This document shows positions 25,965 to 34,373 of a DNA stretch of 35,628 nucleotides, one piece after another. Under the pieces are notes generated by a model. That model searched no databases, was not told where the DNA came from, and was given only the letters and a program-made list of their open reading frames with translations. The stretch is from assembly GCA_001917435.1 (NCBI GenBank), contig MNEA01000024.1, forward strand, positions 1 to 35,628, in the 5' to 3' direction. The position numbers were made by a program, and so were the translations under genes. Within the stretch, counting starts at the first letter, position 1; every line of letters starts with the position of its first letter. This DNA is from Acidobacteria bacterium 13_2_20CM_2_57_6 (GTDB taxonomy: Bacteria > Acidobacteriota > Terriglobia > Acidiferrales > UBA7541).

Positions 25965-27268
25965 GCCGTTTTTCGCAGCCTTACGAACGTTTCGATGTGA
26001 AATGTCTGCGGGAACAGGTCGAAGAGGTGCATCTCCGCGATTTTGTAACGGATGCTCGGCCCGGTGATTTCTTTCGGTTTGCGGGGCGAGTTCGTTAATA
26101 CGGCCAAATCACGGGCCAGGGTGGAAGGATCGCACGAAAGGTACACAATCTCTTTGGCGCCAAGCTCCGCGAGTTTCTCCGCGGCTTCCGCGCCCAGCCC
26201 TGCTCTGGGCGGATCAAGGATCACAATGTCTGGTTTCTCGTCCGTTTTTTTCAAAAACTCTTCTACGTGTTCGTTGTGCGATACGATTTTGACGCCGGCG
26301 ATCTCGGCGTTGACATAGAGATCTCGCGTGGCGGCAAGATTGGCGTCCACACTCACCACTTTCTCGAACATCTTTGCCAGCGGCAATGTGAAAAATCCAA
26401 CTCCCGAATACAAATCCAGCGCCACCTTGCCTTGCGCATTTGCCGTCACGGTTTTCAGCAAATCCTCGATTAGGAAGCGGTTTACTTGAAAGAATGAAAG
26501 ATGACTGACCCGGTATTTGAATCCGTCGGCTTCGTGCGTCAAGTAGCCAGGCCCCGTCAATTCAAAGCGATCTTTCTTTTGGTCCAAGAGCAGCAAACTC
26601 TCGATTTCTGGCAGAGCCGTTCGGAAAGCGGATGCCAGTTCTGCCGCAGACTTGGAGAATTTTTCAAACGCCACGTTCAACGCTATCTTCTGGTCCGCTG
26701 AGTCGGCAAAGGCTTCGATCTCTTGGATTCCCGCGGGTAATGTGCCGGAACGCGCCATGTCTTGAAGCTTCGCGAAGGTGCGCGCAAGGCGTGGCGAAAG
26801 CACCGGGCATTCGTCGATCGGCACGATCACTGTGCTTTCCGGAAGGAAGTATCCAAGCGCGCGGGGCATCCCGCTTCTCACTGCCCACTGCGCGCGGTTT
26901 CGATAGCCGTAAGGTGCGGCGGAATGCTCCACAATCGTTCCCTCCCACCAGATTCCGCCCAGCCGCGAAAGCGTCTCCCGCAAAATCTCCTTCTTGAGCC
27001 TTACTTGTTCCGTGGCCGGAATGTGCTGGTAATGGCAGCCTCCGCATTTCTGAAAATGTGCGCACTTTGCTTTCCCGCGCTCCTTCGCGGGAGACATTAC
27101 TTCCAGCAGTTCCGCCCAGACTAATTTCTTCTTTCGCGATTTCGCGTTTGCGCGTACTTCTTCCCCAGGCAAGACGTAAGGCACAAAAACCGTATTTCCA
27201 TCGGCATGCGCCAAGCCGTCACCACCGTAAATGAGCTTCTCAATCGATAATCTTAACTCATCAGCCAT
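25961..27268 (-). CDS. TrmA/RlmD-type RNA (uracil-5-)-methyltransferase
   Basis: A 435-residue SAM-dependent RNA m5U methyltransferase of the RlmD/RumA group. It has an N-terminal TRAM domain (about 1-60), four cysteines placed for a [4Fe-4S] cluster (Cys69, Cys75, Cys78 in CAHFQKCGGCHYQH; Cys154 in IDECPVL), the SAM site DLYSGVGFFTLPLA, the motif DPPRAGLG and the catalytic Cys379 in YLSCDPSTLARD. Its RNA target (a 23S uridine, or possibly tRNA) is not decidable here. ATG 27268. The downstream comEC remnant overlaps by 4 bases. Confidence 0.92.
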   Translation of the reverse strand: MADELRLSIEKLIYGGDGLAHADGNTVFVPYVLPGEEVRANAKSRKKKLVWAELLEVMSPAKERGKAKCAHFQKCGGCHYQHIPATEQVRLKKEILRETLSRLGGIWWEGTIVEHSAAPYGYRNRAQWAVRSGMPRALGYFLPESTVIVPIDECPVLSPRLARTFAKLQDMARSGTLPAGIQEIEAFADSADQKIALNVAFEKFSKSAAELASAFRTALPEIESLLLLDQKKDRFELTGPGYLTHEADGFKYRVSHLSFFQVNRFLIEDLLKTVTANAQGKVALDLYSGVGFFTLPLAKMFEKVVSVDANLAATRDLYVNAEIAGVKIVSHNEHVEEFLKKTDEKPDIVILDPPRAGLGAEAAEKLAELGAKEIVYLSCDPSTLARDLAVLTNSPRKPKEITGPSIRYKIAEMHLFDLFPQTFHIETFVRLRKTA

Positions 27269-27359
27269 TAGTTTTGTCCTGTTTTACGAAAGGCCGCTGC
27301 AGACGGAGCTGAGTCCGCCTACCTTGTTTCCGGAAGACGAAGCAGTTGGCCGGTCTGCG

Positions 27360-28082
27360 CTAGGACACGTAGAAAAGGCTCAGGCGCGGAATTCCAAACT
27401 CTTCCAACAGCCGCTTCTGCACATACTGCTTTTCAACCATTGCCAGTTGCTCCGCTTTCATCTTCCGCCTGTAACTCGCGAGTTGACCGTCCACCTCGCG
27501 CCTTATCTTGAGTATAAGTTCTTCCGGCGCATGGCTGGTCAACAGTGCATGTATCTTCTCGTCCAGAATCGTCAGCCGCCGCTCCAAATCCTCCAAATCC
27601 AACGTCCCCGGCGTGTCGAGGATATCTGTGGTGGACTCCAGCGAATTCGCAATTTCCGTCAAACGGCTGGCGATCTCCGGCTGTTGCGCCAAAGCTCTTT
27701 CGGCTGCATGTTTTAAGCGAATGGCATTCTTCGCAAAATAGACCTTCAATTCATCTCGCGAAAACGCTTCGCTGGCCGCCTTAGGAACAACTTTCGGTGC
27801 GCTTCCTGCAGCCGCTTCCTGTTGCTCTTCCGCGGCTTCCAGTACAGCGTCCGTGCAGTACGCCAAGTTCTTCAGCGGCTTGCCAGCTCCCCGCCGCGAC
27901 CTCTGATAGCTCTCAAATGCTTTGTCGATTCCTTTCAGCGCGGCTTCCAGCGGCACCCCGGCTTTTTGCCACGTTTCCATGATCGCCCAGTCTAGTGGCG
28001 ATACCAGCAGATGCGCCCCGCGTTTCTTCCAAAAATACTCTTCGATTTCCGTGAAGTAGTTGAAGTAGTTCCAGCCTTCCAT
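27360..28082 (-). CDS. Conserved-looking hypothetical protein, helical and charged
   Basis: Function not recognised. With ATG 28082 it has 240 residues beginning MEGWNYFNYFTEIEEYFWKK; a TTG at 28130 would add 16 residues that look like leader sequence. No signal peptide or membrane segment. The N-terminal half has RGAHLLVSPLDWAIMETWQ and AALKGIDKAFESY, then an Ala/Glu-rich linker, and the C-terminal half is strongly helical and charged (DLEDLERRLTILDEKIHALL, RRKMKAEQLAMVEKQYVQKR) and likely coiled coil. It lies between coaX and the RNA methylase in a same-strand run, so it may be a cytoplasmic partner in that transcription unit. I believe it recurs in this place in acidobacteria, but could not check. 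Confidence 0.75.
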   Translation of the reverse strand: MEGWNYFNYFTEIEEYFWKKRGAHLLVSPLDWAIMETWQKAGVPLEAALKGIDKAFESYQRSRRGAGKPLKNLAYCTDAVLEAAEEQQEAAAGSAPKVVPKAASEAFSRDELKVYFAKNAIRLKHAAERALAQQPEIASRLTEIANSLESTTDILDTPGTLDLEDLERRLTILDEKIHALLTSHAPEELILKIRREVDGQLASYRRKMKAEQLAMVEKQYVQKRLLEEFGIPRLSLFYVS

Positions 28083-28153
28083 TTTGTTCGGGCGGCGCCC
28101 CGGAATTCCCACTAGTGAGCTTCGATCCAACCTAAACCGCCCCTAGGCACAAC

Positions 28154-28972
28154 TTAACTCTGTGCCTTCCTTGCTGGCGTCGCTGCTGCGCTCTTGCCAT
28201 GGTCCGCAGGTTGGTTTTTCTCCCAGATTAATCGCAGCCCCGTCAGAGTGAGGAATTCATCGGTGTGCTGGATCTGTTTCGACCCTTTCGACACAAGCCT
28301 CGCCTGTCCGCCGGTCGCAACAACCGTCGCGTCTTCCCCTATTTCTTTCTTAATCCGCGCAAGCATTCCGTCCACCATGTCCACTGCGCCGTAGTACAAG
28401 CCCGCCTGCATGTGCGTAACGGTGCTCGTTCCGATCACTTTCCCAGGATCCTTGATCTCCACGCGCGGCAGCCGCGCCGCGCGCGCAAACAGCGCCTCCG
28501 ACGAAATCCCCAATCCCGGCGCGATCACCCCGCCGACGTATTCGCCCTTCGCCGAGATCACGTCGAAGGTGATTGCCGTCCCGAAATCCACCACGATGCA
28601 CGGCCCGCCGTACTGATGAAACGCCGCCACGCCGTTCACAATCCGGTCCGCGCCAACCTCTGACGGATTGTCTACTAGCACGGCCATCCCGGTCTTCACG
28701 CCCATTTCTACAAACAGCGCCTTCTTCCCAAAATAGACTCTCGACATCTCCGCCAGTGTCCGGTTCACCGGCGGCACCACCGAGCTGATAATCACTCCAG
28801 TGATAGCGTCCCGGTCCAGGCCTGCCAGGGTGAACAAATTCCGTGTCAGCACACCATATTCATCAGTCGTCTGCTCCCGCGCTGTCGTCAAACGCCAGTT
28901 TGCGATTAGTTCTTCGCCGCGAAAAACGCCTAGCACGGAGTTCGTATTCCCCACGTCAATGGTCAGCAGCAT
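28154..28972 (-). CDS. coaX: Type III pantothenate kinase
   Basis: Phosphorylates pantothenate, the first step to coenzyme A, using the ASKHA-fold enzyme that is insensitive to CoA feedback. 272 residues: LLTIDVGNTNSVLGVF (phosphate 1 motif), NWRLTTAREQTTDEYG, ISSVVPPVN, GADRIVNGVAAF, IVVDFGTAITFD (phosphate 2), GGVIAPGLGISSEALF and VVATGGQARL. It starts at ATG 28972, directly abutting the birA stop (28973), which means a shared transcript. The 71 bases after it hold no further gene. Confidence 0.96.
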   Translation of the reverse strand: MLLTIDVGNTNSVLGVFRGEELIANWRLTTAREQTTDEYGVLTRNLFTLAGLDRDAITGVIISSVVPPVNRTLAEMSRVYFGKKALFVEMGVKTGMAVLVDNPSEVGADRIVNGVAAFHQYGGPCIVVDFGTAITFDVISAKGEYVGGVIAPGLGISSEALFARAARLPRVEIKDPGKVIGTSTVTHMQAGLYYGAVDMVDGMLARIKKEIGEDATVVATGGQARLVSKGSKQIQHTDEFLTLTGLRLIWEKNQPADHGKSAAATPARKAQS

Positions 28973-29977
28973 CTAGCGTGCCTCCGTGACGTCGCCCGAA
29001 ATCACCGTCGTGATTTGTCCATCTTCCCGTTCCACCTGCAGCAATCCTTCGGGCCCAAGCCCCGCCGTCGTACCGGAGTAGCATTCCGTTCCGTTTGCTA
29101 CGCGCACGCGCTTGCCTTTCGCATAACTCGATACTGACTCGAAGCGCGTAATTACGCTGCCCACGCCTTCGCGTACGAATCGATTGTAATCACTCTCGAA
29201 TTCACGCAGCAACCGCACCAACAGTTCCATGCGTGATTGTGGCTTGCCCGTTTCCGCCCGAAGGGAAGTCGCAAGAGTCGCAAGCTCGCCGGGAAATTTT
29301 TCCTGATTCACGTTCAGACCGATTCCCACAATCACAAATCGGACTTGATTCGGCTCCGCGTGCATCTCCGTCAGGATTCCACCCGCTTTTTTGCCTCGAA
29401 TAAGCAGGTCGTTCGGCCACTTCAGGTCTACGGTCAGCCCCGTCACTGCTTGCACCGCGGAATGCGCGGAGAGTCCTGCCATCATGGTCAGCAGCGGAGC
29501 CTGCACCGGCGCCAGCTTTGGCCGAAGAAGCAGCGTCACATAAATTCCCACCGCGCGCTCGGAATGCCACTTGCGTCCCGCTCTTCCGCGCCCCGCGGTT
29601 TGTTCTTCCGCCAGCACCACCGCACCCTCCGGCTCTGCGGCATGACCTAATTCTAGCGCCACGCGATTCGTCGAATCCGTCTTGAAAAAATGAAAGATGC
29701 GTTTCCCGAAAAGGCTGCCTTTCAGCCTTTGCTTCAGTATGTCCGGTGTCAGGATGTCGGGGACTTGCTCCAGAAAATATCCCGTGGCCGGCTGGCCTTT
29801 CACTTTCACGCCCAGCCCGCGCAGCCGTTCCACCCATCGCCACACTGTCGATCGCGAGACGCCGATCTCTTTCGCGATTCGCGCGCCGCTGATCACGATA
29901 GTGGCATTTTCCGCCAGCAACGTCAGCAAACCGGCCAGCCGCCGGTCGGTCGTGCCTGGTAAGGATTCTTGAGTCAT
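28973..29977 (-). CDS. birA: Biotin--[acetyl-CoA-carboxylase] ligase with DNA-binding domain
   Basis: Activates biotin to biotinyl-5'-AMP and attaches it to the carboxylase BCCP. 334 residues with an N-terminal winged helix (about 12-68, ISGARIAKEIGVSRSTVWRWVERL), so it probably also represses biotin genes, as in the Escherichia protein. The catalytic GRGRAGRKW is at 129-137, followed by LKWPNDLLIRGKKAGGIL and VIVGIGLNVNQ, with an SH3-like C-terminal domain ending in ISGDVTEAR. Lies between nadC and coaX; its stop abuts the coaX start. No BirA operator is apparent nearby. Confidence 0.95.
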   Translation of the reverse strand: MTQESLPGTTDRRLAGLLTLLAENATIVISGARIAKEIGVSRSTVWRWVERLRGLGVKVKGQPATGYFLEQVPDILTPDILKQRLKGSLFGKRIFHFFKTDSTNRVALELGHAAEPEGAVVLAEEQTAGRGRAGRKWHSERAVGIYVTLLLRPKLAPVQAPLLTMMAGLSAHSAVQAVTGLTVDLKWPNDLLIRGKKAGGILTEMHAEPNQVRFVIVGIGLNVNQEKFPGELATLATSLRAETGKPQSRMELLVRLLREFESDYNRFVREGVGSVITRFESVSSYAKGKRVRVANGTECYSGTTAGLGPEGLLQVEREDGQITTVISGDVTEAR

Positions 29978-30012
29978 CGGGATTTTGCTGCGTCCCTTCG
30001 CGCCGCCTAAGC

Positions 30013-30945
30013 TTACGTTCCCTCGATGCTGTCCACAAGCAAGCTGAGGTTTGCCGCAGGCGCCGAGTGCGTGAGCATCCCGGAAGAAAGAAAATCGGCG
30101 TCGGTCTCAGCATACGCTCGCGCGTTGTCCAGTGTGATCCCTCCGGAAATTTCGATCACGCATTCTGGGCGCATCCCGCGCGCCATCTTTACGCATTCCG
30201 CTGCGCGTTCCACTGGCATATTGTCCAGCAGCACTGCCTCCGCGCCGGCCCCTAGCGCCTCAAGCATTTCTCTTTGGTTGCGAACCTCGATTTGCACCGG
30301 CAAGGGTCCCGGGCCGACGACCTCCGGGTCCAGTCCGGCCGCATCGTAGGCGCTGGCCGCCCGCGGTGGTGGCGTCTTCGGCGAAACATAGGTATGCGCT
30401 TTGTCCAGCGCCGCCTTGATTCCCCCGGCCAGCGCGATGTGATTCTCTTTCAGCAGAATTGCATCATAGAGCCCGAAACGATGGTTGCTGCCGCCACCCG
30501 TCTTCACTGCATACTTTTCCAGCGCCCGCAATCCAGGAGTCGTTTTCCTCGTATCCCGGATGCGCGTCTTCGTGCCCGCCAGTTGTTCCACAAAGCGCCG
30601 CGTCAGCGTGGCAACTCCGCAAAGATGAGCGAGAAAATTCAGCGCCGTTCGCTCGCCCGTGAGGATCGCCCGGGCGTTTCCCTTGATCTGCACGATCTCC
30701 GCGCCAGGTTCTACAAACGATCCGTCATTGTGCGGGAAGGTGACGCGTATTTCCGGATCCAGCGCGCGGAAGATCTTCTCGGCGAGTGGCAAACCCGCGC
30801 AAACGAGCGTTTGTCTGGCGAGGATTTTAGCCCGCGCCGACGCCCGTGGCGGTACCACTGCCGAGGTCGTGGCGTCCCCGGTGCTGATATCTTCTTCCAG
30901 TGCGCGACGCACAAGATCATCAATATAGCGAGAATTCCAGTCCAT
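30013..30945 (-). CDS. nadC: Nicotinate-nucleotide pyrophosphorylase (carboxylating)
   Basis: Quinolinate phosphoribosyltransferase of de novo NAD synthesis. 310 residues: DLVRRALEEDISTGDATTSA, GERTALNFLAHLCGVATLTRRFV, IRDTRKTTPGLRALEKYAVKTGGGSNHRFGL-type active-site sequence (here split across 148-175), LLKENHIALAGGI, and ISGGITLDNARAYAETDADFLSSGMLTHSAPA. It is about 20-30 residues longer than usual because of a Pro/Ala-rich insertion (TYVSPKTPPPRAASAYDAAG) after the KENH helix. Lies 14 bases after valS and 35 bases before birA. The enzymes making quinolinate (nadA, nadB) are not in the window. Confidence 0.95.
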   Translation of the reverse strand: MDWNSRYIDDLVRRALEEDISTGDATTSAVVPPRASARAKILARQTLVCAGLPLAEKIFRALDPEIRVTFPHNDGSFVEPGAEIVQIKGNARAILTGERTALNFLAHLCGVATLTRRFVEQLAGTKTRIRDTRKTTPGLRALEKYAVKTGGGSNHRFGLYDAILLKENHIALAGGIKAALDKAHTYVSPKTPPPRAASAYDAAGLDPEVVGPGPLPVQIEVRNQREMLEALGAGAEAVLLDNMPVERAAECVKMARGMRPECVIEISGGITLDNARAYAETDADFLSSGMLTHSAPAANLSLLVDSIEGT

Positions 30946-30959
30946 GAGTTCCCAAAAAA

Positions 30960-33668
30960 CTACGAACCTTCTTCAAGCTGCGACAGGCGAGCCTTCAACT
31001 TTTGCAGCTCAATGCGTTGCTCGCCGAGCGTGGCTTCCAGCCCTTTAATGATTTTCTCTGGCGCACGGCTGCGAAATGTCTTATCCCCGAGCTGTCGTTC
31101 CTTTGACTCGATGGCCTTCTGCAACCCTTCGATCTCTTTCTTCAGCCGCGTCTTCTCCACCGCAGGATCCACAGTGTCGGAATACGCGATGCGCACGTCA
31201 AATTTAGCAGTGGAGCGCACCGCGCCGCCGCCCTTACCATCGAACTGCCCGCGTGCAGCCGCGCGAAGTTCGGTCAAAACCGCAAATCTCTCAATCGCCC
31301 CGCGGTTCGCTTGAACCAACTCGCCCATTCCCGAATCGCTTGTGGAGAAATCCGCCGCCACTCTTCTCTTGGGATCAAGCTTCAGTTCCGCTCGAATGTT
31401 GCGAAGCGTCGTAACCACTTCCTGGATCGCGTCAGCCTCACACACGGCGTCTTTGTTTTTCCAATGGGCAAGCACCTCTGGAAATTGCCCCAGAGCGATC
31501 GATTTCGCGCCCGCCTTTTGTGGCAATTGGTGCCATAGCTCCTCCGTCAGGAACGGCATGAACGGATGCAGCAACCGCAGCGCGGCGTCGAACGCGGCGA
31601 ACAAATTCTTCCATGCCACGGTCGCTCGCTCGCTGTCCGCGCTCTGCAGTTCCGGCTTCACCCACTCGATGTACCAGTCGCAGAAGTCTCCCCAGAAGAA
31701 TTGGTAAACACCCTGAGCCGCCTCGTGAAACCGGTAATTCGTCAGTGCGTCATTAACCAACTCAACCGTCGCCGCCAGCCGGGCAAACATCCATCCATCC
31801 ACGAGCGGAACAACGCCATGATAGGCATACGGCGCTTTCACGCGCACGTCCGGCGCCGCCAATTCTTCCAGCTTCGCTCCACGCTCCGCAAACTTGTCCA
31901 GATTCACGAACAAAAATCGCGCCGCATTCCATATTTTGTTCGCGAAATTTCGTGCGCTGGCGAGCTTATCATCAGAAAGAATAATGTCCGTCCCCGGTGC
32001 GGCCATCGACGCCAGGCAAAACCGCATCGCATCCGTTCCGTACTGCTGGTTCAACGCCACTGGATCCAGTCCCGTCCCTTTGGACTTGGACATTTTCTCG
32101 CCGCTCCCGGTGCGCACCAGCGAGTGCAGATAAACGGCGCGGAAGGGAGCTTTGCCTGTAAAATGAATTCCCATCATGATCATCCGCGCCACCCAGAAAA
32201 ACAGGATGTCGTATCCGGTGATCAGCAGGCTTGTCGGATAGTATTTCTTGAAATCAGCCGTTTCTTCCGGCCACCCGAGTGTCGAGAATGGCCACAATCC
32301 CGAACTGAACCACGTATCCAGAACATCCGAATCCTGCTCGAGATTCGTCGACCCGCACGTTCGACACTTCACAGGCTTCTCGCGCGCCACGGTGACGTGT
32401 TTGTGCTCCTTGCAGTACCAGGCCGGAATCCGGTGCCCCCACCATAGTTGCCGCGACAGCGTCCAATCGCGGATATTCCTCATCCAATTGAAATATTCCT
32501 CGCGCCGGTTGTCCGGCACGATCTGAATTTCGCCTCGCTCCACGGCCGTGATGGCAGGCTCCGCCAGCTGCTTCATTCTGCAAAACCATTGCGTCGAAGC
32601 CCGCGGCTCCACAATCGTCTTGCTGCGTTCACACAAACCGATGGCATTCGTGTGCTCGGTGATTTTTTCCAAGAGGCCCAGCGCCTTCAAGTCCGCAACA
32701 ATTTTTTTCCGTGCCTCGAACCGGTCCATCCCTGCGTACGCGCCGGCCGCTGCGTTCATTTTGCCGTCGTCCGTCATTACGTCGATTTCCGCTAATTTGT
32801 GACGCCGGCCCACTTCGAAGTCGTTTGGATCGTGCGCCGGCGTGATTTTCACCGCCCCGGTCCCAAACTCGCGGTCCACCATCGCGTCCGCGATAATCGG
32901 AATTTCCCGATTCATCAACGGCAGCAGCGCTTTCTTGCCAACGAGATGCCTGTACCGTTCGTCTTCTGGATTCACCGCCACGGCCGTGTCTCCCAGCATC
33001 GTTTCCGGCCGCGTCGTGGCCACCACGAGTAACTCTTTCCTCCCTGCCACGGGATATTTGATATGCCACAGGTGCCCCTGCCGCTCTTCGTGCACCACCT
33101 CTAGATCGCTGAGCACCGTCAAACAAACCGGGCACCAGTTCACCAATCGCTTTTCCCGGTAAATCAATCCCTCTTCGTACAGTCGCACAAACACTTCGCG
33201 CACCACGCGCGACATTTCCGGCGACAACGTGAACTTCTCCCTCGACCAGTCACAACTTTCCCCAATTCCCCTCATCTGCTGAGTGATTTGGCTGCCTGCC
33301 TCCTCTTTCCATTTCCAAACCTGTTTTTCAAATTCGTCCCGTCCAAGTTTGTGGTAGTCAATACCCAGATCCATTAAGTACTTCACCACCACGCGTTGCG
33401 TGGAGATCCCTGCGTGGTCAGTACCCGGTAGGTACAAGGTGTTGTATCCACGCATCCGGTACCAACGGGTGAGAATGTCGATTTCTGTGTGCTCCAACAT
33501 GTGCCCGATGTGCAACGATCCCGTCACGTTCGGCGGGGGAATGACGATCGAAAACACGGGCCCGGGCGCATTCGCATCCGCTTGGAACAGCGCTTCCTTC
33601 ACCCAGAAGTCTGCCCACTGCGGCTCGATTTGCTGCGGTTCATATGCTTTTGCTATCTCGCGAGCCAT
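30960..33668 (-). CDS. valS: Valine--tRNA ligase
   Basis: Charges tRNA-Val; class I synthetase of 902 residues. Shows IVIPPPNVTGSLHIGHMLEH (HIGH at 53-56), an editing (CP1) domain with ATTRPETMLGDTAVAVNPED, CRTCGSTNLEQDSDVLDTWFSSG, the KMSKS loop SGEKMSKSKGTGLDP, an anticodon-binding domain and a C-terminal coiled-coil arm (KKEIEGLQKAIESKERQL). Start ATG 33668 (MAREIAKAYEP) is favoured; ATG 33677 is in frame but sits too close to the GGGAG. It is the first gene of the minus-strand run ending in comEC, with a good promoter upstream. Confidence 0.97.
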   Translation of the reverse strand: MAREIAKAYEPQQIEPQWADFWVKEALFQADANAPGPVFSIVIPPPNVTGSLHIGHMLEHTEIDILTRWYRMRGYNTLYLPGTDHAGISTQRVVVKYLMDLGIDYHKLGRDEFEKQVWKWKEEAGSQITQQMRGIGESCDWSREKFTLSPEMSRVVREVFVRLYEEGLIYREKRLVNWCPVCLTVLSDLEVVHEERQGHLWHIKYPVAGRKELLVVATTRPETMLGDTAVAVNPEDERYRHLVGKKALLPLMNREIPIIADAMVDREFGTGAVKITPAHDPNDFEVGRRHKLAEIDVMTDDGKMNAAAGAYAGMDRFEARKKIVADLKALGLLEKITEHTNAIGLCERSKTIVEPRASTQWFCRMKQLAEPAITAVERGEIQIVPDNRREEYFNWMRNIRDWTLSRQLWWGHRIPAWYCKEHKHVTVAREKPVKCRTCGSTNLEQDSDVLDTWFSSGLWPFSTLGWPEETADFKKYYPTSLLITGYDILFFWVARMIMMGIHFTGKAPFRAVYLHSLVRTGSGEKMSKSKGTGLDPVALNQQYGTDAMRFCLASMAAPGTDIILSDDKLASARNFANKIWNAARFLFVNLDKFAERGAKLEELAAPDVRVKAPYAYHGVVPLVDGWMFARLAATVELVNDALTNYRFHEAAQGVYQFFWGDFCDWYIEWVKPELQSADSERATVAWKNLFAAFDAALRLLHPFMPFLTEELWHQLPQKAGAKSIALGQFPEVLAHWKNKDAVCEADAIQEVVTTLRNIRAELKLDPKRRVAADFSTSDSGMGELVQANRGAIERFAVLTELRAAARGQFDGKGGGAVRSTAKFDVRIAYSDTVDPAVEKTRLKKEIEGLQKAIESKERQLGDKTFRSRAPEKIIKGLEATLGEQRIELQKLKARLSQLEEGS

Positions 33669-33692
33669 CCGATACATTTCTCCCAACCAGCA

Positions 33693-33708
33693 GCGGGCCT
33701 TGGCCCGC
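33693..33708 (-). promoter_or_regulatory. GC-rich hairpin in the valS leader
   Basis: GCGGGCC at 33693-33699 and GGCCCGC at 33702-33708 form a perfect inverted repeat separated by two bases (practical stem 6 bp, loop 4). It lies just upstream of the valS ribosome-binding region within the predicted 5' untranslated RNA. There is no U-tract and no T-box sequence. It may slow ribosome access or just stabilise the RNA. Confidence 0.45.
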
Positions 33709-33747
33709 CTGTTCTAGGCGCATGTAGGCCGTTCAGAGTAATCTTCG

Positions 33748-33777
33748 ACTATACGAGGGGCAAAGCAGTGGCGTCAA
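33748..33777 (-). promoter_or_regulatory. Sigma-70-like promoter of the valS operon
   Basis: Read on the minus strand: TTGACG (33777-33772) then 18 bases and TATAGT (33753-33748). Both boxes are one mismatch from TTGACA and TATAAT. Transcription would start near 33741, giving a leader of about 73 bases that includes the GC hairpin. Confidence 0.6.
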
Positions 33778-33845
33778 TTCGGCAGGTTCGCACCGGTGCA
33801 CGACATTAGGATGAGGGTACTGCAGGTCTCCTTTTTTGCGGTCTG

Positions 33846-33874
33846 TATCTGAAAGTATTATATACTTACAGATA
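33846..33874. repeat. 29-bp near-perfect palindrome before the IS genes
   Basis: Arms TATCTG and CAGATA flank inner arms AAGTAT and ATACTT; the only mismatches are one A-A and one T-T pair near the centre. It is very AT-rich compared with its surroundings and ends 29 bases before the IS start codon. It contains TATACT and TATTAT, either of which could be a -10 box, with a TTGCGG at 33836-33841 as a poor -35. It could be an operator bound by the IS protein, a sub-terminal transposase site, or a hairpin that blocks translation of read-through transcripts. Confidence 0.6.
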
Positions 33875-33903
33875 TCTGCCTGTACCATAAAGGAGCCTTC
33901 CCT

Positions 33904-34305
33904 ATGTCCGATACCTTACCCAATTTGCTCAACCTCAGAGGCGATTTGCTGCGACAGGTTTCCCAGCTCGGCGACTTCCAGCCGGGCTCAGTCACCCGCG
34001 TCCACCGCCGCTGCGGCAAGCCCAATTGTCATTGTGCCAAGCCCACTGATGCTGGCCACGGCCCCCAAGTTCAACTGACCCACAAGATGAGCGGCAAAAC
34101 CGTTACGCAAACCTTGTCTTCCCTGGCAGCAGTGCGCAAGGTGGAAAAGGAGATCGCCGCCTTTCGCCGATTTCAGGCGCTCACTCATGACCTGGTGGAA
34201 GTTAACCAGAAGATCTGTCGTCTGCGCCCGGTCGAAGGGCAGGAGCAGAGTGCCCAGGAAAAAAAACGGCGGAAGCGATCCAGCAGGAAATCATCCGCGA
34301 AGTAG
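33904..34305 (+). CDS. DUF6788-type small protein of the ISKra4-like element
   Basis: A 133-residue protein with SDTLPNLLNLRGDLLRQVSQ, then a Cys/His cluster VHRRCGKPNCHCAKPTDAGHGP, and KTVTQTLSSLAAVRKVEKEIAAFRRFQAL. This pattern is typical of the small ORF that precedes ISKra4 transposases (DUF6788); the cysteines may bind zinc. A good ribosome-binding site, AAGGAG at 33890-33895, lies 8 bases before the ATG. The last 13 codons (after the slippery site) are highly basic. Most of its product may be made alone, and a fraction extended by frameshift into the transposase. Confidence 0.85.
   Translation: MSDTLPNLLNLRGDLLRQVSQLGDFQPGSVTRVHRRCGKPNCHCAKPTDAGHGPQVQLTHKMSGKTVTQTLSSLAAVRKVEKEIAAFRRFQALTHDLVEVNQKICRLRPVEGQEQSAQEKKRRKRSSRKSSAK
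34260..34266 (+). other. A-AAA-AAA slippery heptamer for -1 frameshifting
   Basis: A run of eight A's covers 34259-34266. In the frame of the first IS protein it reads gaA AAA AAA cgg, the standard X-XXY-YYZ form. Slipping back one base makes the next codon ACG (34266) and leads without a stop into the transposase, giving a fusion of about 571 residues (121 + 450). A possible downstream stem pairs GCGGA (34268-34272 region) with TCCGC near 34295, with inner GAT/ATC pairs. The transposase frame is open back to 34206, consistent with frameshift expression. Confidence 0.7.
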
Positions 34306-34373
34306 AGCATCTGCTGCAGCTTATCCTCGGCGAACACCGCAACCAGCGGGGGCTGGACCTAGAAGCGGTCGAG

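Noticed and set aside
29202..30113. A 303-codon minus-strand frame overlapping birA and the end of nadC
   Set aside because: It shares the strand but not the frame with birA, whose motifs are clear; its protein is Arg-rich and low in hydrophobic core.
33669..33780. A T-box riboswitch upstream of valS
   Set aside because: The leader is about 73 bases, too short, with no T-box sequence, specifier loop or U-tract terminator.
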